From assembly GCA_963728125.1 (NCBI GenBank), contig CAVSIZ010000019.1, positions 310,001 through 374,000 of the forward strand: a stretch of DNA of 64,000 nt. Direction: 5' to 3'. This stretch comes from CAWDCV01 sp963728125 (GTDB lineage Bacteria > Actinomycetota > Actinomycetes > CAWDCV01). A program made the position numbers and the translations under genes. Positions 11,437-21,178 of this stretch are shown here, one piece after another. Below the pieces are notes generated by a model that saw only the letters and a list, made by a program, of their open reading frames with translations, had not been told where the DNA came from and ran no database searches. Numbering within the stretch: the stretch's first letter is position 1; each line of letters begins with the position of its first letter.

Positions 11437-12760
11437 GTGCTCAGATTGATTCGACAACGATCCGTCGTCGGCATCGCCCTAGCCGCGTGTACCGTCGCGG
11501 GCCTCGCCGCGTGCTCGACGTCGCCTTCCACTCACGAGGACCATGCGACGCCCGCCGCGGAAACTCAGGCGGCCGCGGCGCACGAGGTCCATGCGAACGC
11601 TGCCCAGCAGGCCAGCACCTCAGCGGTCGATCTGCGCGCTCAGCTCGAGCAGTACCTCGGCCAGCACGCGATCCTCACCGTGCGGCTGACGCGTGCTCGA
11701 CTGCGTGACGACGGCGATCTCGCGCAGACGGCCGACGCCGCCCTCAGCAAGAACACCCAAGACATGGGCGCGCTGATCGAGACCGTGTACGGCGCCGCGG
11801 CCGCGGAGGAGTTCGAGGAGGTGTGGTTCGACCACGTCACGTATCTCTTCGACTACGCCCGCGGCGTCGCCGAGAACGACCCGGAGGTGCAGGCGGAGGC
11901 CGTCGAGGAGCTGGACGGGTACCTCGATGGGCTCAGCACGTTCTTGGCCGAGGCGACGCAACGACGCCCTACCGGCCTCGACGGTTCATCACGAGCTGCA
12001 GATGCACGTCGACCAGCTCATCCAGCAGACCGATGCGTACGCCGCAGGCGACTACGTGCGCGCATTCGAGCTCGAGCGGCAGAGCTACGCGCACATGTTC
12101 CCGCTCGGCAAGACGCTCGCCGCTGGCATCGTTACCGGCACCGGCGGGACGCTGCCAGAGGACTTCGACAGCCCGGCCCGTCAGATGCAGTCGCAGCTCG
12201 GCATGGCGCTGGGCGAGCACGCGGAGCTCGCCGTCGACGCCATGCGCTCCGGGTTGGCCGGACAGCCGGACTTCACCGCCGCCGCGGGCGCCCTCGACAC
12301 CAACACCCGCGAGATCACCGGCGTCATCGAGAGCATCTTCGGCGCGGAGGCGGCCACCGCGTTCCAGGCTCTGTGGGCCGACCACATCGACGCGTTCGTG
12401 GGCTACACCACGGCCCTGGCGTCGGGCGACGAGGCACTCGAGACCCAGTCCCGCGCGCGCCTAGAGCAGTTCAACGCCAGCTTCTCCGCGTTCCTCGCCA
12501 CTGCAGTCCAAGACCGTCTGGGCGCCTCGTCGCTGGACGAAGCCTTCGTCGCGCACGAGGACTTCCTGCTGCGCCAGATCGACTCGTACGCCGCGCGGGA
12601 CTACATCACCGCTCACGAACTGTCGTTCGATGCCTACCAGCACATGTTCGCGCTGGCTGCGCAACTCGCGACGGCCATTGGCGACACCGTCGCCGCGCGC
12701 AGCCCGGAAGGCGGCATGCAGACGGGCCTGGGCGGGACGGCGGCGATAGGGCGGCGGTGA
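11437..12760 (+). CDS. secreted lipoprotein with two copies of a helical domain, one frameshift
   Basis: GTG 11437 gives a basic N-terminus, a hydrophobic stretch and the lipobox LAAC, so it is a membrane-anchored lipoprotein. The mature part contains two related ~145-residue blocks. Each has a ...GxHA... helix, an N-T-x-x-(I/M)-x-x-(L/V)-I-E-(T/S)-(V/I)-(Y/F)-G segment, F-x-x-(V/L)-W-x-D-H, and an AGDY/ARDY..HMF tail. The halves are in different frames; removing one base near 11958 (GAG GCG ACG-AAC GAC GCC) joins them. Similar helical blocks occur in some secreted Gram-positive proteins of unknown role. It is the first gene of a tight operon with a sortase and a VWA protein, which suggests a cell-surface function. 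No enzymatic motif was seen. Confidence 0.65.
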
Positions 12761-12761
12761 C

Positions 12762-13379
12762 GTGACGGCACCGCCTCGGCGGCTGAGCTCGCTCGCGCTC
12801 GTGATGATCGCGGCTCTGCTCGTCCTTCCCGCGTGCGGGACCGAGCGGACAGCTGCGTCGGCACCGCCGGCCGCCCAGTCGACCGACGCCGTGGACGCGC
12901 TGTCCTCGTACCGCTCGACTCGGACGTACGCACCGGTGGCAGCGCCCACCCGGTTGCGCATCCCTGCGATCGAGGTGGACACCGAGCTGCAGCTTCTCGG
13001 CCGGGCACCGGACCAAACGATCGAGGTCCCTGTCGATCCGGGCGCCGCCGGGTGGTGGGCGGGTGGTCCGCGCCCGGGGTCACCCGGCCCGGCTGTGCTC
13101 GTCGGGCATGTCGACTCGCGAACCGGCCCTGCGGTGTTCTACCGCCTACGTGAGCTCGCGCCCGGCGACGAGGTGCTCGTCGATCGTGCCGACGGTACGA
13201 CGGCGCGGTTCGTCGCGACGTCGCTCGATCGGTACGAGAAGGCACTGTTCCCGAGCGACCTGATCTACTATCCGACGCTCGAGCCGCAGCTGCGCCTCGT
13301 GACGTGTGGCGGACCGTTCGATCCCTCTACCGGGCATTACCGCGACAACGTCGTGGTCTTTGCCGATGCGGCGGCGTAG
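12762..13379 (+). CDS. class F-like sortase with lipoprotein-type signal
   Basis: A 205-residue protein with an N-terminal hydrophobic segment ending in a lipobox-like LPAC, then a sortase beta-barrel. The catalytic triad is visible as GHVDS (His), VTCGGPFD (Cys) and HYRDNVVV (Arg). The short catalytic core with TRLRIPAIEVDTELQ at its start is typical of class F/E actinobacterial sortases, whose substrates are mostly unknown. The GTG start lies 1 nt after the preceding gene. No LPxTG-type sorting motif was found in the two operon partners, so any substrate must be encoded elsewhere or use another signal. Confidence 0.85.
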   Translation: MTAPPRRLSSLALVMIAALLVLPACGTERTAASAPPAAQSTDAVDALSSYRSTRTYAPVAAPTRLRIPAIEVDTELQLLGRAPDQTIEVPVDPGAAGWWAGGPRPGSPGPAVLVGHVDSRTGPAVFYRLRELAPGDEVLVDRADGTTARFVATSLDRYEKALFPSDLIYYPTLEPQLRLVTCGGPFDPSTGHYRDNVVVFADAAA

Positions 13380-13382
13380 GGC

Positions 13383-15131
13383 ATGTCTGGCCCGGCTCGT
13401 CGCGACCGCACCACGGCAGCCTGCCGCGCGGTGCTGGGCCTCTCCGTCGTCGCCCTGCTCGTAGGGTTCGCGCCGTCCGCCGCGGCTTCTGGCGCACGCC
13501 CGATGGTGCTGGCCGTCCACACCGGGTCCGACTCCGAGGTCTCCATGGTCCTCGAGACGGACGGGTCATTGCCCGGCGGGAACGACCTGTCGGAGGACGA
13601 CCTCTCGGTGACGATCGGCGGCGAGCCCGTGTCCACCACGGTGACCCCGCTGGCCTCGAGCCGGCTGTCCGTCGTCCTCGTCATCGACACCTCGGGTGGC
13701 ATGGCGCCGGACGAGCTCGAGGCCGTGCAGAGCGGCGCTACCGAGTTCCTGTTGCGGCTGCCGCCGGGCGCGCAGAGTGCGGTCGTCGCTTCCGGCGGTT
13801 CCGCGCGGCTGGTCGCACCGCTGCGCTCCGGGCCAGGACCGGCACTGTCCGCCGTCAGTGCGCTACGCCCAGACGGCGATCGATCGACCGCGGCCGGAGT
13901 ATCGCTCGCGGCGCGGGAACTGTCGACCGCACGAACCGGTCCCCGTCAGATCGTGGTCTTCACCACTGGCGCCGACAACGGGGATCCCTCGGTGGCGCGG
14001 CTCAGTGATGAGCTCGTCCGGGCCGGCGTGCTGACCTGCGTCGTGCAAACCCAACCGGTTGATTTCTGGACGCGCGTCGTCGATCGGGCTGGCGGTTCCA
14101 TCGTTGCCAGCCAGACCGAGGACGTGGTCATGTCGTTCGAGGAGTTGGCCGCAACCCTCGAGGACCAGTACCTCGTCGCATTCGACGCACCCGCGCTCCC
14201 GGCCGTTGCGGCGGTCGGTGTCGGAGACACCGGCTCGGCTAACCGGACGCTGGTACGGATCCCCGATCCTGCGCCGGGCGGCGCGTCAGCGGTGCGCGAT
14301 GGCACGGTGGCAACCAGCGGACCTGGCGCGTTTCTCGTGCTGCTGCTGGGCCTGTTGGTCGTCGCGCTGATCGGACTCGGGATCGTCCTGACCCGCCGGC
14401 GGTCGCCTGCAGCGGTGGGCGCGACGGTTCCGGCTCCAGTTCCAGCGCCAGAGCCGAACGCAACACTGTTCACGACCGAGCGACCACGGGCGGCCATGGG
14501 CCCGCCGCTCGCGAGTTTGCTCTCGGACAGCGGCTCCACGTCGGCGCGCGCGGCGAGCGGCAAGACCCAGCCATCGGGCCGGCTGGCAACCGATGCCCGA
14601 CCAGCGGCCCCGATCGTGCTGCGCGGCCACGGCGATGGTGTCGTCACGCTGCGCAAGAAGAAGGATGCCGGTCCCAGTGCGGTGGCCATCGCCGGAAACG
14701 CAGCGGCGCGCTTCTTCGGCGTCCGCGCGCTCGGTAGCGACAGCGACCTGCTCAATACTCTCGACCCGTACGAAGGAGTCCGCGCGCTCGACTGGGACGG
14801 CCGCGAGTCGACCGGCTTCGAGGTGCGCGCCACCGGCGACTGGACGATCCAGGTCATTCCCGAGGCAGCCATCCCGACCTTCGACACGTCGTACGAGGGG
14901 AGCGGCGACACGGTGCTGCGCTTTACCGGAGTGGGTTCGCGTGCCGAGATAACCGGCAATGCTGAGGGGCGCTACTTCTCCGTCCGTCAACTCGGCGACG
15001 CGAGGGATGCCGCAGCGCGGATGCGTCTGGTCAACACGACGGAGGCGTACTCCGGCACGGTCGACATCGACTCCGAGTCACGGTTGTTCGCCATCGAAGC
15101 CGTCGGCCCGTGGACGATCACCATTCGCTGA
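13383..15131 (+). CDS. VWA-domain membrane protein with duplicated C-terminal beta domain
   Basis: 582 residues. A signal peptide (cleavage near AAASGARP) leads into a von Willebrand factor A domain, about 95-260. Its metal-site motif is DTSGGM rather than the canonical DxSxS, so metal binding may be altered. A single transmembrane helix (about 315-336) is followed by a proline-rich linker. The C-terminus has two similar ~80-residue modules: GNAAARFFGVRAL...GDWTIQVIP and GNAEGRYFSVRQL...GPWTITIR. If the topology is right, the VWA domain is outside and the repeats are cytoplasmic. It is the last gene of the lipoprotein-sortase operon (3 nt gap). The function is unknown; adhesion or assembly is a guess. 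Confidence 0.75.
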   Translation: MSGPARRDRTTAACRAVLGLSVVALLVGFAPSAAASGARPMVLAVHTGSDSEVSMVLETDGSLPGGNDLSEDDLSVTIGGEPVSTTVTPLASSRLSVVLVIDTSGGMAPDELEAVQSGATEFLLRLPPGAQSAVVASGGSARLVAPLRSGPGPALSAVSALRPDGDRSTAAGVSLAARELSTARTGPRQIVVFTTGADNGDPSVARLSDELVRAGVLTCVVQTQPVDFWTRVVDRAGGSIVASQTEDVVMSFEELAATLEDQYLVAFDAPALPAVAAVGVGDTGSANRTLVRIPDPAPGGASAVRDGTVATSGPGAFLVLLLGLLVVALIGLGIVLTRRRSPAAVGATVPAPVPAPEPNATLFTTERPRAAMGPPLASLLSDSGSTSARAASGKTQPSGRLATDARPAAPIVLRGHGDGVVTLRKKKDAGPSAVAIAGNAAARFFGVRALGSDSDLLNTLDPYEGVRALDWDGRESTGFEVRATGDWTIQVIPEAAIPTFDTSYEGSGDTVLRFTGVGSRAEITGNAEGRYFSVRQLGDARDAAARMRLVNTTEAYSGTVDIDSESRLFAIEAVGPWTITIR

Positions 15132-15186
15132 CGTCAGAGGCGCCCAAGATCTGGTGCTTTGACCGGATCCGCGATAGTCCTGTCCC

Positions 15187-16974
15187 ATGATCCGACGCCT
15201 GCTGTTCGTCGTCACGCCGCTGCTGCTGACGCTCACCTTCGTCGCGCCCGCAGCTGCAGACTCTCCGTACGTCACCGAGAAAAGCCGGTGGCCGTCGGGA
15301 GGGGCGGCGCGGTGTCGACGGTAGACCCCGAAGCCACTCGGGTCGGTCTCGACGTCCTGCGTCGCGGCGGCAACGCCGTCGATGCTGCGGTGGCCGCGGC
15401 GGCGACACTTGGCGTGACAGAGCCGTACTCCGCCGGTATCGGCGGGGGCGGCTTCTTCGTCTACTACGACGCTGCAAGCGGCACGGTGTCGACGATCGAC
15501 GGCCGGGAGACTGCGCCGGCGGCGATGCAGCCGGACGCCTTCGTCGAGAACGGCGTGCCGATCCCGTTTGCCGAAGCGGTGACGAGTGGGCTCTCCGTCG
15601 GTACCCCCGGCACTCCGCTGACCTGGCAGCGGGCACTCGACGAGTGGGGCATCGCTGTCGCTGCTGCAGGCGCTGCGAGGGGCAATCGTGGTCGCAGCGC
15701 GCGGCTTCGTCGTCGACGAGACCTTCCGCCAGCAGACGCTGGACAACCTCGACCGCTTCGACGACTTCACGTCGACGCGAGAGCTGTTTCTCCCGGGCGG
15801 TGACGCGCCGGCTGTGGGATCGGTATTCCGCAACCGCGATCTGGCCCGTACCTACGCGCAGCTTGGCGCCCGCGGTGTCGATTGGCTATACGAGGGCCGC
15901 CTCGGCCGCGACGTTGTCAGGACAGCGCAGCAACCACCGGTCGTCGAGGGCGCGAATCGAATCGTGCGAACTGGCCTACTCGAACGATCCGATCTCGCCG
16001 CCTACGACGCACCATTCCGCGCACCCACCGTCATCGACTACCGCGGACTCGACGTCTACAGCATGGCGCCGCCGTCGAGCGGCGGCTCGACAGTCGGCGA
16101 GGCGCTGAACATCCTCGAGCAGTTCGACCTCGCCGGCCTCGACCGGACGCAGGCGCTGCATCACTACCTCGAGGCGAGCGCACTCGCGTATGCCGACCGC
16201 AACGCCTACGTCGGCGATCCCGACTACGTCGACGTACCGCTGGAAGAGCTGCTCTCGGACGGGTTCGCGGCCGAGCGCGCCTGCCTCATCGATCCCGCAG
16301 CCGCAGCGGTCAAGCCGGTGCCGCCCGGCAACCCCGACGGCGACTACGCAGCGTGCGAGCTGGTCGGTGCAGCATCCGGTGTCGGCGACGGCGGCACCTC
16401 GACGACGCATCTGACGACGGCCGACCGGTGGGGCAACATCGTGTCGTACACGCTGACGATCGAGTCGACCGGCGGCAGCGGCATCGTCGTGCCCAATCGC
16501 GGCTTCTTACTGAACAACGAGCTGACGGACTTCAACTTCGTGCAGGCGCCCGGTGCATTGCCTGATCCGAACCTGCCGGCGCCCGGGAAGCGTCCGCGCA
16601 GCTCGATGGCGCCGACGATCGTGTTCCAGGACGGCCAGCCGCTGCTCGCGCTCGGCTCGCCGGGCGGCGCGACCATCATCACGACGGTGCTGCAGACGCT
16701 GCTGAATCGCCTCGACTTCGGCCTGTCCCTTCCGGACGCGGTGGCTGCGCCTCGGGCATCGCAGCGCAACGCCGCGACCGTTCAGGCCGAGGCCGCGTTC
16801 ATCGCCGCCGACGGACCACCGCTGCAGGCACTGGGACACGTCTTCGGCACGAACACCGCCGAGATCGGTGCAGTGACGGGCATCGAGCTGCTGGACAACG
16901 GGAAGCTCCTCGCGGTCGCCGAGCCGGTGCGGCGCGGAGGCGGCAGCGCCGGCGTCGTACGACCGCATGACTGA
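15187..16974 (+). CDS. ggt: gamma-glutamyltransferase, two frameshifts
   Basis: ATG 15187 encodes a signal peptide (MIRRLLFVVTPLLLTLTFVA). GGT signatures follow in the order expected: GLDVLRRGGNAVDAAVAAAA, PYSAGIGGGGFFVYYD, the small-subunit threonine within GTSTTHL, and the RPRSSMAPTIVF and GSPGGATIITTVLQ substrate motifs. Two breaks are needed: one A missing in the run 15280-15283 and one extra base near 15652. Removing both restores a continuous ~595-residue enzyme, so the gene is probably intact in the organism. GGT hydrolyses or transfers the gamma-glutamyl group of glutathione-like thiols outside the membrane. It overlaps the following SDR gene by 8 nt. Confidence 0.85.
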
Positions 16975-17716
16975 CCGGCAGTTCGAGGGTCGGGTGGCCC
17001 TCGTCACCGCCGCCACGCGAGGCATCGGTCTCGGCATCGCCGCCGAGCTCGTTCGACGTGGTGCTCGCGTCACCGTCACCGGACGCAAGCTGGAGGGGTT
17101 GGAGGAAGCCGTCGCGTCGCTCGGCGGCTCGGAGTTTGCCCTTGCTGTGCAGGGCAAAGCCGACGATGAAGCCCATCAGGCGGATGCGGTCGACCAGACC
17201 GTCGAGAGGTTCGGGCGCTTGGACGTGCTCGTCAACAACGCCGGCATCAACCCCGTCGCCGGGCCGCTGATGGATATGCCGCTCGATGCAGTACGCAAGA
17301 CGGTCGAGGTCAATGTCACCTCTGCGCTGGCGTGGACTCAGCAGGTATGGCGCGCCTGGCTGCGTGACAACGGTGGCGCGATCCTCAACGTGGCGTCGAT
17401 CGCCGGCGTCCGGCCGGGACCGTTTCTCGGCTGGTACGGCATCAGCAAGGCCGCGCTGATTCATCTGACGAAGCAGCTGGCGCTGGAGCTGGCCCCCGAC
17501 GTGCGCGTCAATGCCATCGCGCCGGGGATCGTGAAGACGAAGTTCGCCACCGCGCTGTACGCGCACGACGAGCAAGGTGTCACGGCCGGTTATCCCCTGA
17601 AGCGACTAGGCACGGCCGAGGACACCGCTGCGCTTGCCGCGTTCTTGCTCAGCGACGAGGCTTCGTGGATCACTGGACAGACCGTGGTCATCGACGGGGG
17701 TGTCGTCCTGACGTGA
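16967..17716 (+). CDS. SDR-family oxidoreductase
   Basis: 249 residues with a Rossmann fold of the classical short-chain dehydrogenase type. The cofactor motif is TAATRGIG near residue 14, then VLVNNAGI, NVASIAG with the catalytic serine, and YGISK with the catalytic Tyr and Lys. The C-terminus GQTVVIDGGVVLT is typical of the FabG/glucose-dehydrogenase-like subgroup. The substrate cannot be inferred. It overlaps ggt by 8 nt and the next SDR gene by 4 nt, so the genes are probably co-transcribed. Confidence 0.88.
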   Translation: MTDRQFEGRVALVTAATRGIGLGIAAELVRRGARVTVTGRKLEGLEEAVASLGGSEFALAVQGKADDEAHQADAVDQTVERFGRLDVLVNNAGINPVAGPLMDMPLDAVRKTVEVNVTSALAWTQQVWRAWLRDNGGAILNVASIAGVRPGPFLGWYGISKAALIHLTKQLALELAPDVRVNAIAPGIVKTKFATALYAHDEQGVTAGYPLKRLGTAEDTAALAAFLLSDEASWITGQTVVIDGGVVLT

Positions 17717-18468
17717 GCACTGCACTGGTCACCGGCGCGACGGCCGGGATCGGCGCTGAGTTCGCCCGACAGCTGGCTGCTGCGGGACACGATCTCGTGC
17801 TGGTGGCGAGGAATGCTGAACGGCTGAGCAGCATTGCGCGCGAATTGCGGTCTGCCCACGACATCGACTGCGACGTCATCGTCGCGGACCTCGTCACCGA
17901 CGAGGGAATGGCTCATGTCGAACACCGACTCCGCGACGAGAGCCAGCCCATCGACTTGCTCGTCAACAGTGCCGGGTTCGGCTTGCCGACGTCGTTTCTG
18001 AAGTCGGCGGTCGATGACGAGGAGGCGATGCTCCGCGTCTTCGTCCTCGCGGTGTTGCGCCTGTCGCATGCTGCACTGCCGGGCATGGTCGCGCGTGGTC
18101 GCGGTGCGATCGTCAATGTGTCGTCGGTTGCGGGGTTCCTACCAGGCGGGACGTACTCCGCGGCGAAGGCGTGGGTCACCGTGTTCAGCGAGGGACTACA
18201 CACTCAACTTCAGGACACCGGCGTCCGGGTCATGGCCCTGTGCTCCGGCTACGTCCACACCGAAATGCACGAGCGGATGGGCGTCCGGAAGCCCGGCCCG
18301 TCGTGGGTGTGGCTGGACGCGCAGGATGTTGTCGCTGTCGCACTTCGCGACTTGCGTCGCGGCAAAGCCGTCTCCGTACCCGGTCTGCAGTGGAAGGCGC
18401 TGGTGACACTGGTCGACCTGCTGCCTCGTGCCGCGCTACGCCGACCCGCATCTCTCAGACGAAGGTGA
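17713..18468 (+). CDS. SDR-family NAD(P)-dependent oxidoreductase
   Basis: The GTG at 17713 overlaps the previous stop as GTGA. The ~251-residue protein has TGATAGIGAEFARQLA, LLVNSAGFG, NVSSVAGFLPGG and the catalytic pair YSAAK (Tyr and Lys). This matches the short-chain dehydrogenase subgroup related to YqjQ/DltE. The basic C-terminus (RRPASLRRR) is not diagnostic. The substrate is unknown. It appears paralogous in role, not in sequence, to its upstream neighbour. Confidence 0.87.
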   Translation: MSTALVTGATAGIGAEFARQLAAAGHDLVLVARNAERLSSIARELRSAHDIDCDVIVADLVTDEGMAHVEHRLRDESQPIDLLVNSAGFGLPTSFLKSAVDDEEAMLRVFVLAVLRLSHAALPGMVARGRGAIVNVSSVAGFLPGGTYSAAKAWVTVFSEGLHTQLQDTGVRVMALCSGYVHTEMHERMGVRKPGPSWVWLDAQDVVAVALRDLRRGKAVSVPGLQWKALVTLVDLLPRAALRRPASLRRR

Positions 18469-18472
18469 ACGC

Positions 18473-19732
18473 ATGGAACTCTCCGTCGATCCGGAACCCC
18501 TCACCGTCGACGTCGTTCCCACCGTGCGTCTCACGGGAGCCACTCCCGGGACCACAGCAACGCTGACCATCAGCACCGTCGATGCGGCGGGCCACAACTG
18601 GCGATCCACCGGCGACTATTCCGTCGATGATGACGGCGTCGTCGGGGCCGATGACCCGGAGCGCCCGTGGTGGTCGATGAAGTTCGTCGACGAGGACGCG
18701 GCACCCGTGGCGTTCACGGCACCAGACGATGCATTGCCGTTCCAGCTCGGTGTCGAGATCGCCGGCCTGGATGGAAAGTTGGACGTCGCCCGGCGCTGGT
18801 CCATCGACGTCGATTCCCGCGAACATCGCGGTGACGGCTGGCTGCTGCGGGTCTATCGTCCGCGATCGGTCGGCGGACCCCAACCGGCGGTGTTCATCGT
18901 GCCGGGATCGACCGGCCTGTCCGCGATGGCGCCGACCGCGGCGCTACTCGCCACGCACGGCTACGTCGCGGGGGTACTCGCGTACATGCAGGAGCCGGGT
19001 CTGCCCCCGTCGTTTGAGCGCATCCCGCTCGAATCCGTGACGGCCGCCATGATGAGCTTCGCCGCGCTGGACGAGGTCGACGCCGACCGCGTCGTCGTCC
19101 ACGCGTCGTCCGTCGGCACCAGCGTGGCGCTGTCGGCTCTCACCCCGGCCGAGGCACCCAAGCCGAGCGGCATCGTTCTCGTCGCGCCGACGCACGTGGT
19201 CTGGCAAGCCTTGCCCGAGGGCGGGCGGCCGCCGCCCGTGTCGTCGTTGACGCGCGGCGGCAAAGACCTTCCGTACGTGCCGATCAAGGGGGAGCGCCTC
19301 CTCGGCCAGGTCGCCGCGAACGCGGTGCGCAGCCGGGTGTCCCGGCACCCAACAAGCCACGCGCTGAAGATGGGGCCGGCATTCGAGGCCGGCTTGAAGG
19401 ACGGCGTGGCCGCGGCAGCGGCGGCCATCCCGGTGGAGCGGATCGAGGCGCCCATCCTCGCCCTTGCCGGTGGCGCCGACGCCATGTGGCCGTCCGCCCG
19501 GATGGCTAAAGCGCTGCGCGATCGGCGCCGCGCTCACGGCGCCGGCGCCGACGACCGGGTCATCGTGGTCGCGAAGGCCGGACACTTCCTGCGGCCGCCG
19601 CTCATCCCCACGACGGTCGACCGCAACGATTCGCTCGTCTCCGGCGGCACGCCTGCCGGCAACGCGGCCGGCGCGCGGACAGCGTGGGACGCGACGCTGT
19701 CATTCCTCGAGCAGCGGCTCGGTGCGGCGTAA
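18473..19732 (+). CDS. acyl-CoA thioesterase / BAAT-family alpha/beta hydrolase
   Basis: About 419 residues. An N-terminal beta-sandwich (LTVDVVPTVRLTGATPGTTA) of the acyl-CoA thioester hydrolase/bile-acid-CoA amino-acid N-acyltransferase family precedes an alpha/beta-hydrolase domain. The nucleophile is in HASSVGTSVAL, the acid is likely in LALAGGADAMWPS, and the histidine is in VVAKAGHFLRPP. ATG 18473 has GAAGG upstream; an in-frame start at 18428 lies inside the preceding gene. Members hydrolyse or transfer acyl groups from CoA thioesters; which one is uncertain here. Linked to two SDR genes. Confidence 0.8.
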   Translation: MELSVDPEPLTVDVVPTVRLTGATPGTTATLTISTVDAAGHNWRSTGDYSVDDDGVVGADDPERPWWSMKFVDEDAAPVAFTAPDDALPFQLGVEIAGLDGKLDVARRWSIDVDSREHRGDGWLLRVYRPRSVGGPQPAVFIVPGSTGLSAMAPTAALLATHGYVAGVLAYMQEPGLPPSFERIPLESVTAAMMSFAALDEVDADRVVVHASSVGTSVALSALTPAEAPKPSGIVLVAPTHVVWQALPEGGRPPPVSSLTRGGKDLPYVPIKGERLLGQVAANAVRSRVSRHPTSHALKMGPAFEAGLKDGVAAAAAAIPVERIEAPILALAGGADAMWPSARMAKALRDRRRAHGAGADDRVIVVAKAGHFLRPPLIPTTVDRNDSLVSGGTPAGNAAGARTAWDATLSFLEQRLGAA

Positions 19733-19812
19733 CGTCGCGAACCGCTGGTCGCTTCCCACCTCGTCCGCGTACGCCGTCAGTGCCGCGGCCAGTCATTCTG
19801 CCGCGGTCCAAC

Positions 19813-19867
19813 GAGTGGTTCCTCCGGTACGCGACCGCCGACGACGGCGTACGCGGGGAACCAGCTG
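19813..19867. repeat. dispersed palindromic element, copy 1
   Basis: The left arm contains TGGTTCCTCCGGTACGC and the right arm GCGTACGCGGGGAACCA. About 15 of 21 arm positions pair around a short spacer. It lies between the 3' ends of the converging thioesterase and DUF1501 genes. See the copies near 25.6, 33.0, 39.7 and 46.6 kb. Confidence 0.75.
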
Positions 19868-19891
19868 TTGTTCGGTGCGGTCTCGACGGCG

Positions 19892-21151
19892 TCAGGACGT
19901 GATCAGCGGGAGCCGATCCGGCGCCTCCTCGAGTACGGACTCAGCGTCGGTGCCGAGAACGTCCTCGAGCAGGGTTGCGTAGACGGAGCGAAAGTCAGTC
20001 GTCACCGCAAGGTCGCCGTCGCGCAGCTTGGTCAACGACGGCTGCTCGCCGTACAAGCCGCCGCGGACCGGTGATCCCGCGATCAGCATCGTGCCCGCAG
20101 TGCCGTGGTCCGTGCCCTGACTGGCGTTCGCCTCGACTCGGCGACCGAACTCGGAGTACACCGCCACGACGACTGGTCGGCCCTCGACGCTGTCGAGGAA
20201 CCCGGTGAGCGCCGCGTCGAGTTCGCGGAGCAGCCGCGACTGGGTTCCCTTCTCGTCCGCGTGCGTGTCGAAGCCACCCAGGCTGACGGCGTAGACCCGG
20301 GTCGGCGTTCTCGCCTCGATGCACCTGCGGACGATGCTGAGTTGCTGGCCCAGCGCACCCTGACCACCCGCGGAGGCTCCGGCAGCCTTGGTTTCATCCT
20401 CGGCCGGGCCGCTGTCGTCCGGCTCGCCGGCGATGCCGGTGACCGGCTGTAGCGCTGACTGGAGGCGAAGCAGGTCCGCGACTCCCCGCGCGGCCGCGGC
20501 CTGCATCGCTGGCTCGCCCGGTGACTGTTCGGACAGTGCGGCGACTCCCGAGCCGATCGTGCCCGTCGGCACCGACAGCGGTCCGAGCGGGACGGCCGCT
20601 CCCGCGCACGTCTCGCCGGCCATGAGCGGCGGCGGCACCGACCCGACGGATACAGCGCGCAGCGGATCGGCACCGGTCGCGTCCAGCCAGCGGCCGATCC
20701 AGCCGGTGTGCTCCGGATGCCCGGGCGACCCGCTCTGCCAGACGTCCATCGAGCGGAAATGGCTGCGGTCCGGTTGCGGGTACCCGACGCCCTGCACCAC
20801 GGCCAGCTGGTTCTTCCCCCAGAGCCCATGCGCACCGGTCATCTCCGGGTTCAGGCCCACCGCGTCGTCGAGGTGGAGGACCTCGTCGGCGGAATACGCC
20901 AACTCGGGTCGCGCGTCGTGGTAGGCCGGATCGGCGTACGGCACCAGCATGCCGAGGCTGTCGTTGCCTCCGTACAGCGTGACGAGCACCAGAATGCGCT
21001 CCCCATCGGCAAGTGGCGTGGAGCCCGCCGGTGTCGATGCGCCAGCAGCGAGCAGCTCCGATAGCGGCCGCCACGACGCTCCCGCGGCGAGCGCCGTCGC
21101 GCCGACGACACCGGAAGCGGCGAGGAAGCGCCGGCGGGTTAGGAGGTCCAT
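19892..21151 (-). CDS. DUF1501 (sulfatase-like) exported protein
   Basis: 419 residues. The N-terminus TRRRFLAASGVVG is a twin-arginine export signal. DUF1501 features follow: LVTLYGGNDSLGMLVPYADP, a Q(D)RSHFRSMDVWQSG region, DTHADEKG and VVAVYSEFGRRVEANASQGTDHGTAG near the end. These proteins belong to the alkaline-phosphatase/sulfatase superfamily. Their activity is not established. DUF1501 and DUF1800 genes are commonly paired; here the partner ends 27 nt upstream, so one transcript is likely. Confidence 0.9.
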   Translation of the reverse strand: MDLLTRRRFLAASGVVGATALAAGASWRPLSELLAAGASTPAGSTPLADGERILVLVTLYGGNDSLGMLVPYADPAYHDARPELAYSADEVLHLDDAVGLNPEMTGAHGLWGKNQLAVVQGVGYPQPDRSHFRSMDVWQSGSPGHPEHTGWIGRWLDATGADPLRAVSVGSVPPPLMAGETCAGAAVPLGPLSVPTGTIGSGVAALSEQSPGEPAMQAAAARGVADLLRLQSALQPVTGIAGEPDDSGPAEDETKAAGASAGGQGALGQQLSIVRRCIEARTPTRVYAVSLGGFDTHADEKGTQSRLLRELDAALTGFLDSVEGRPVVVAVYSEFGRRVEANASQGTDHGTAGTMLIAGSPVRGGLYGEQPSLTKLRDGDLAVTTDFRSVYATLLEDVLGTDAESVLEEAPDRLPLITS

Positions 21152-21178
21152 GCAGCATCCATGTACAAGCTCACAGCC

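Noticed and set aside
15187..16974. ggt as a pseudogene
   Set aside because: Both breaks are single bases, one in a homopolymer, and all catalytic motifs are intact, in line with the other indels in the window.
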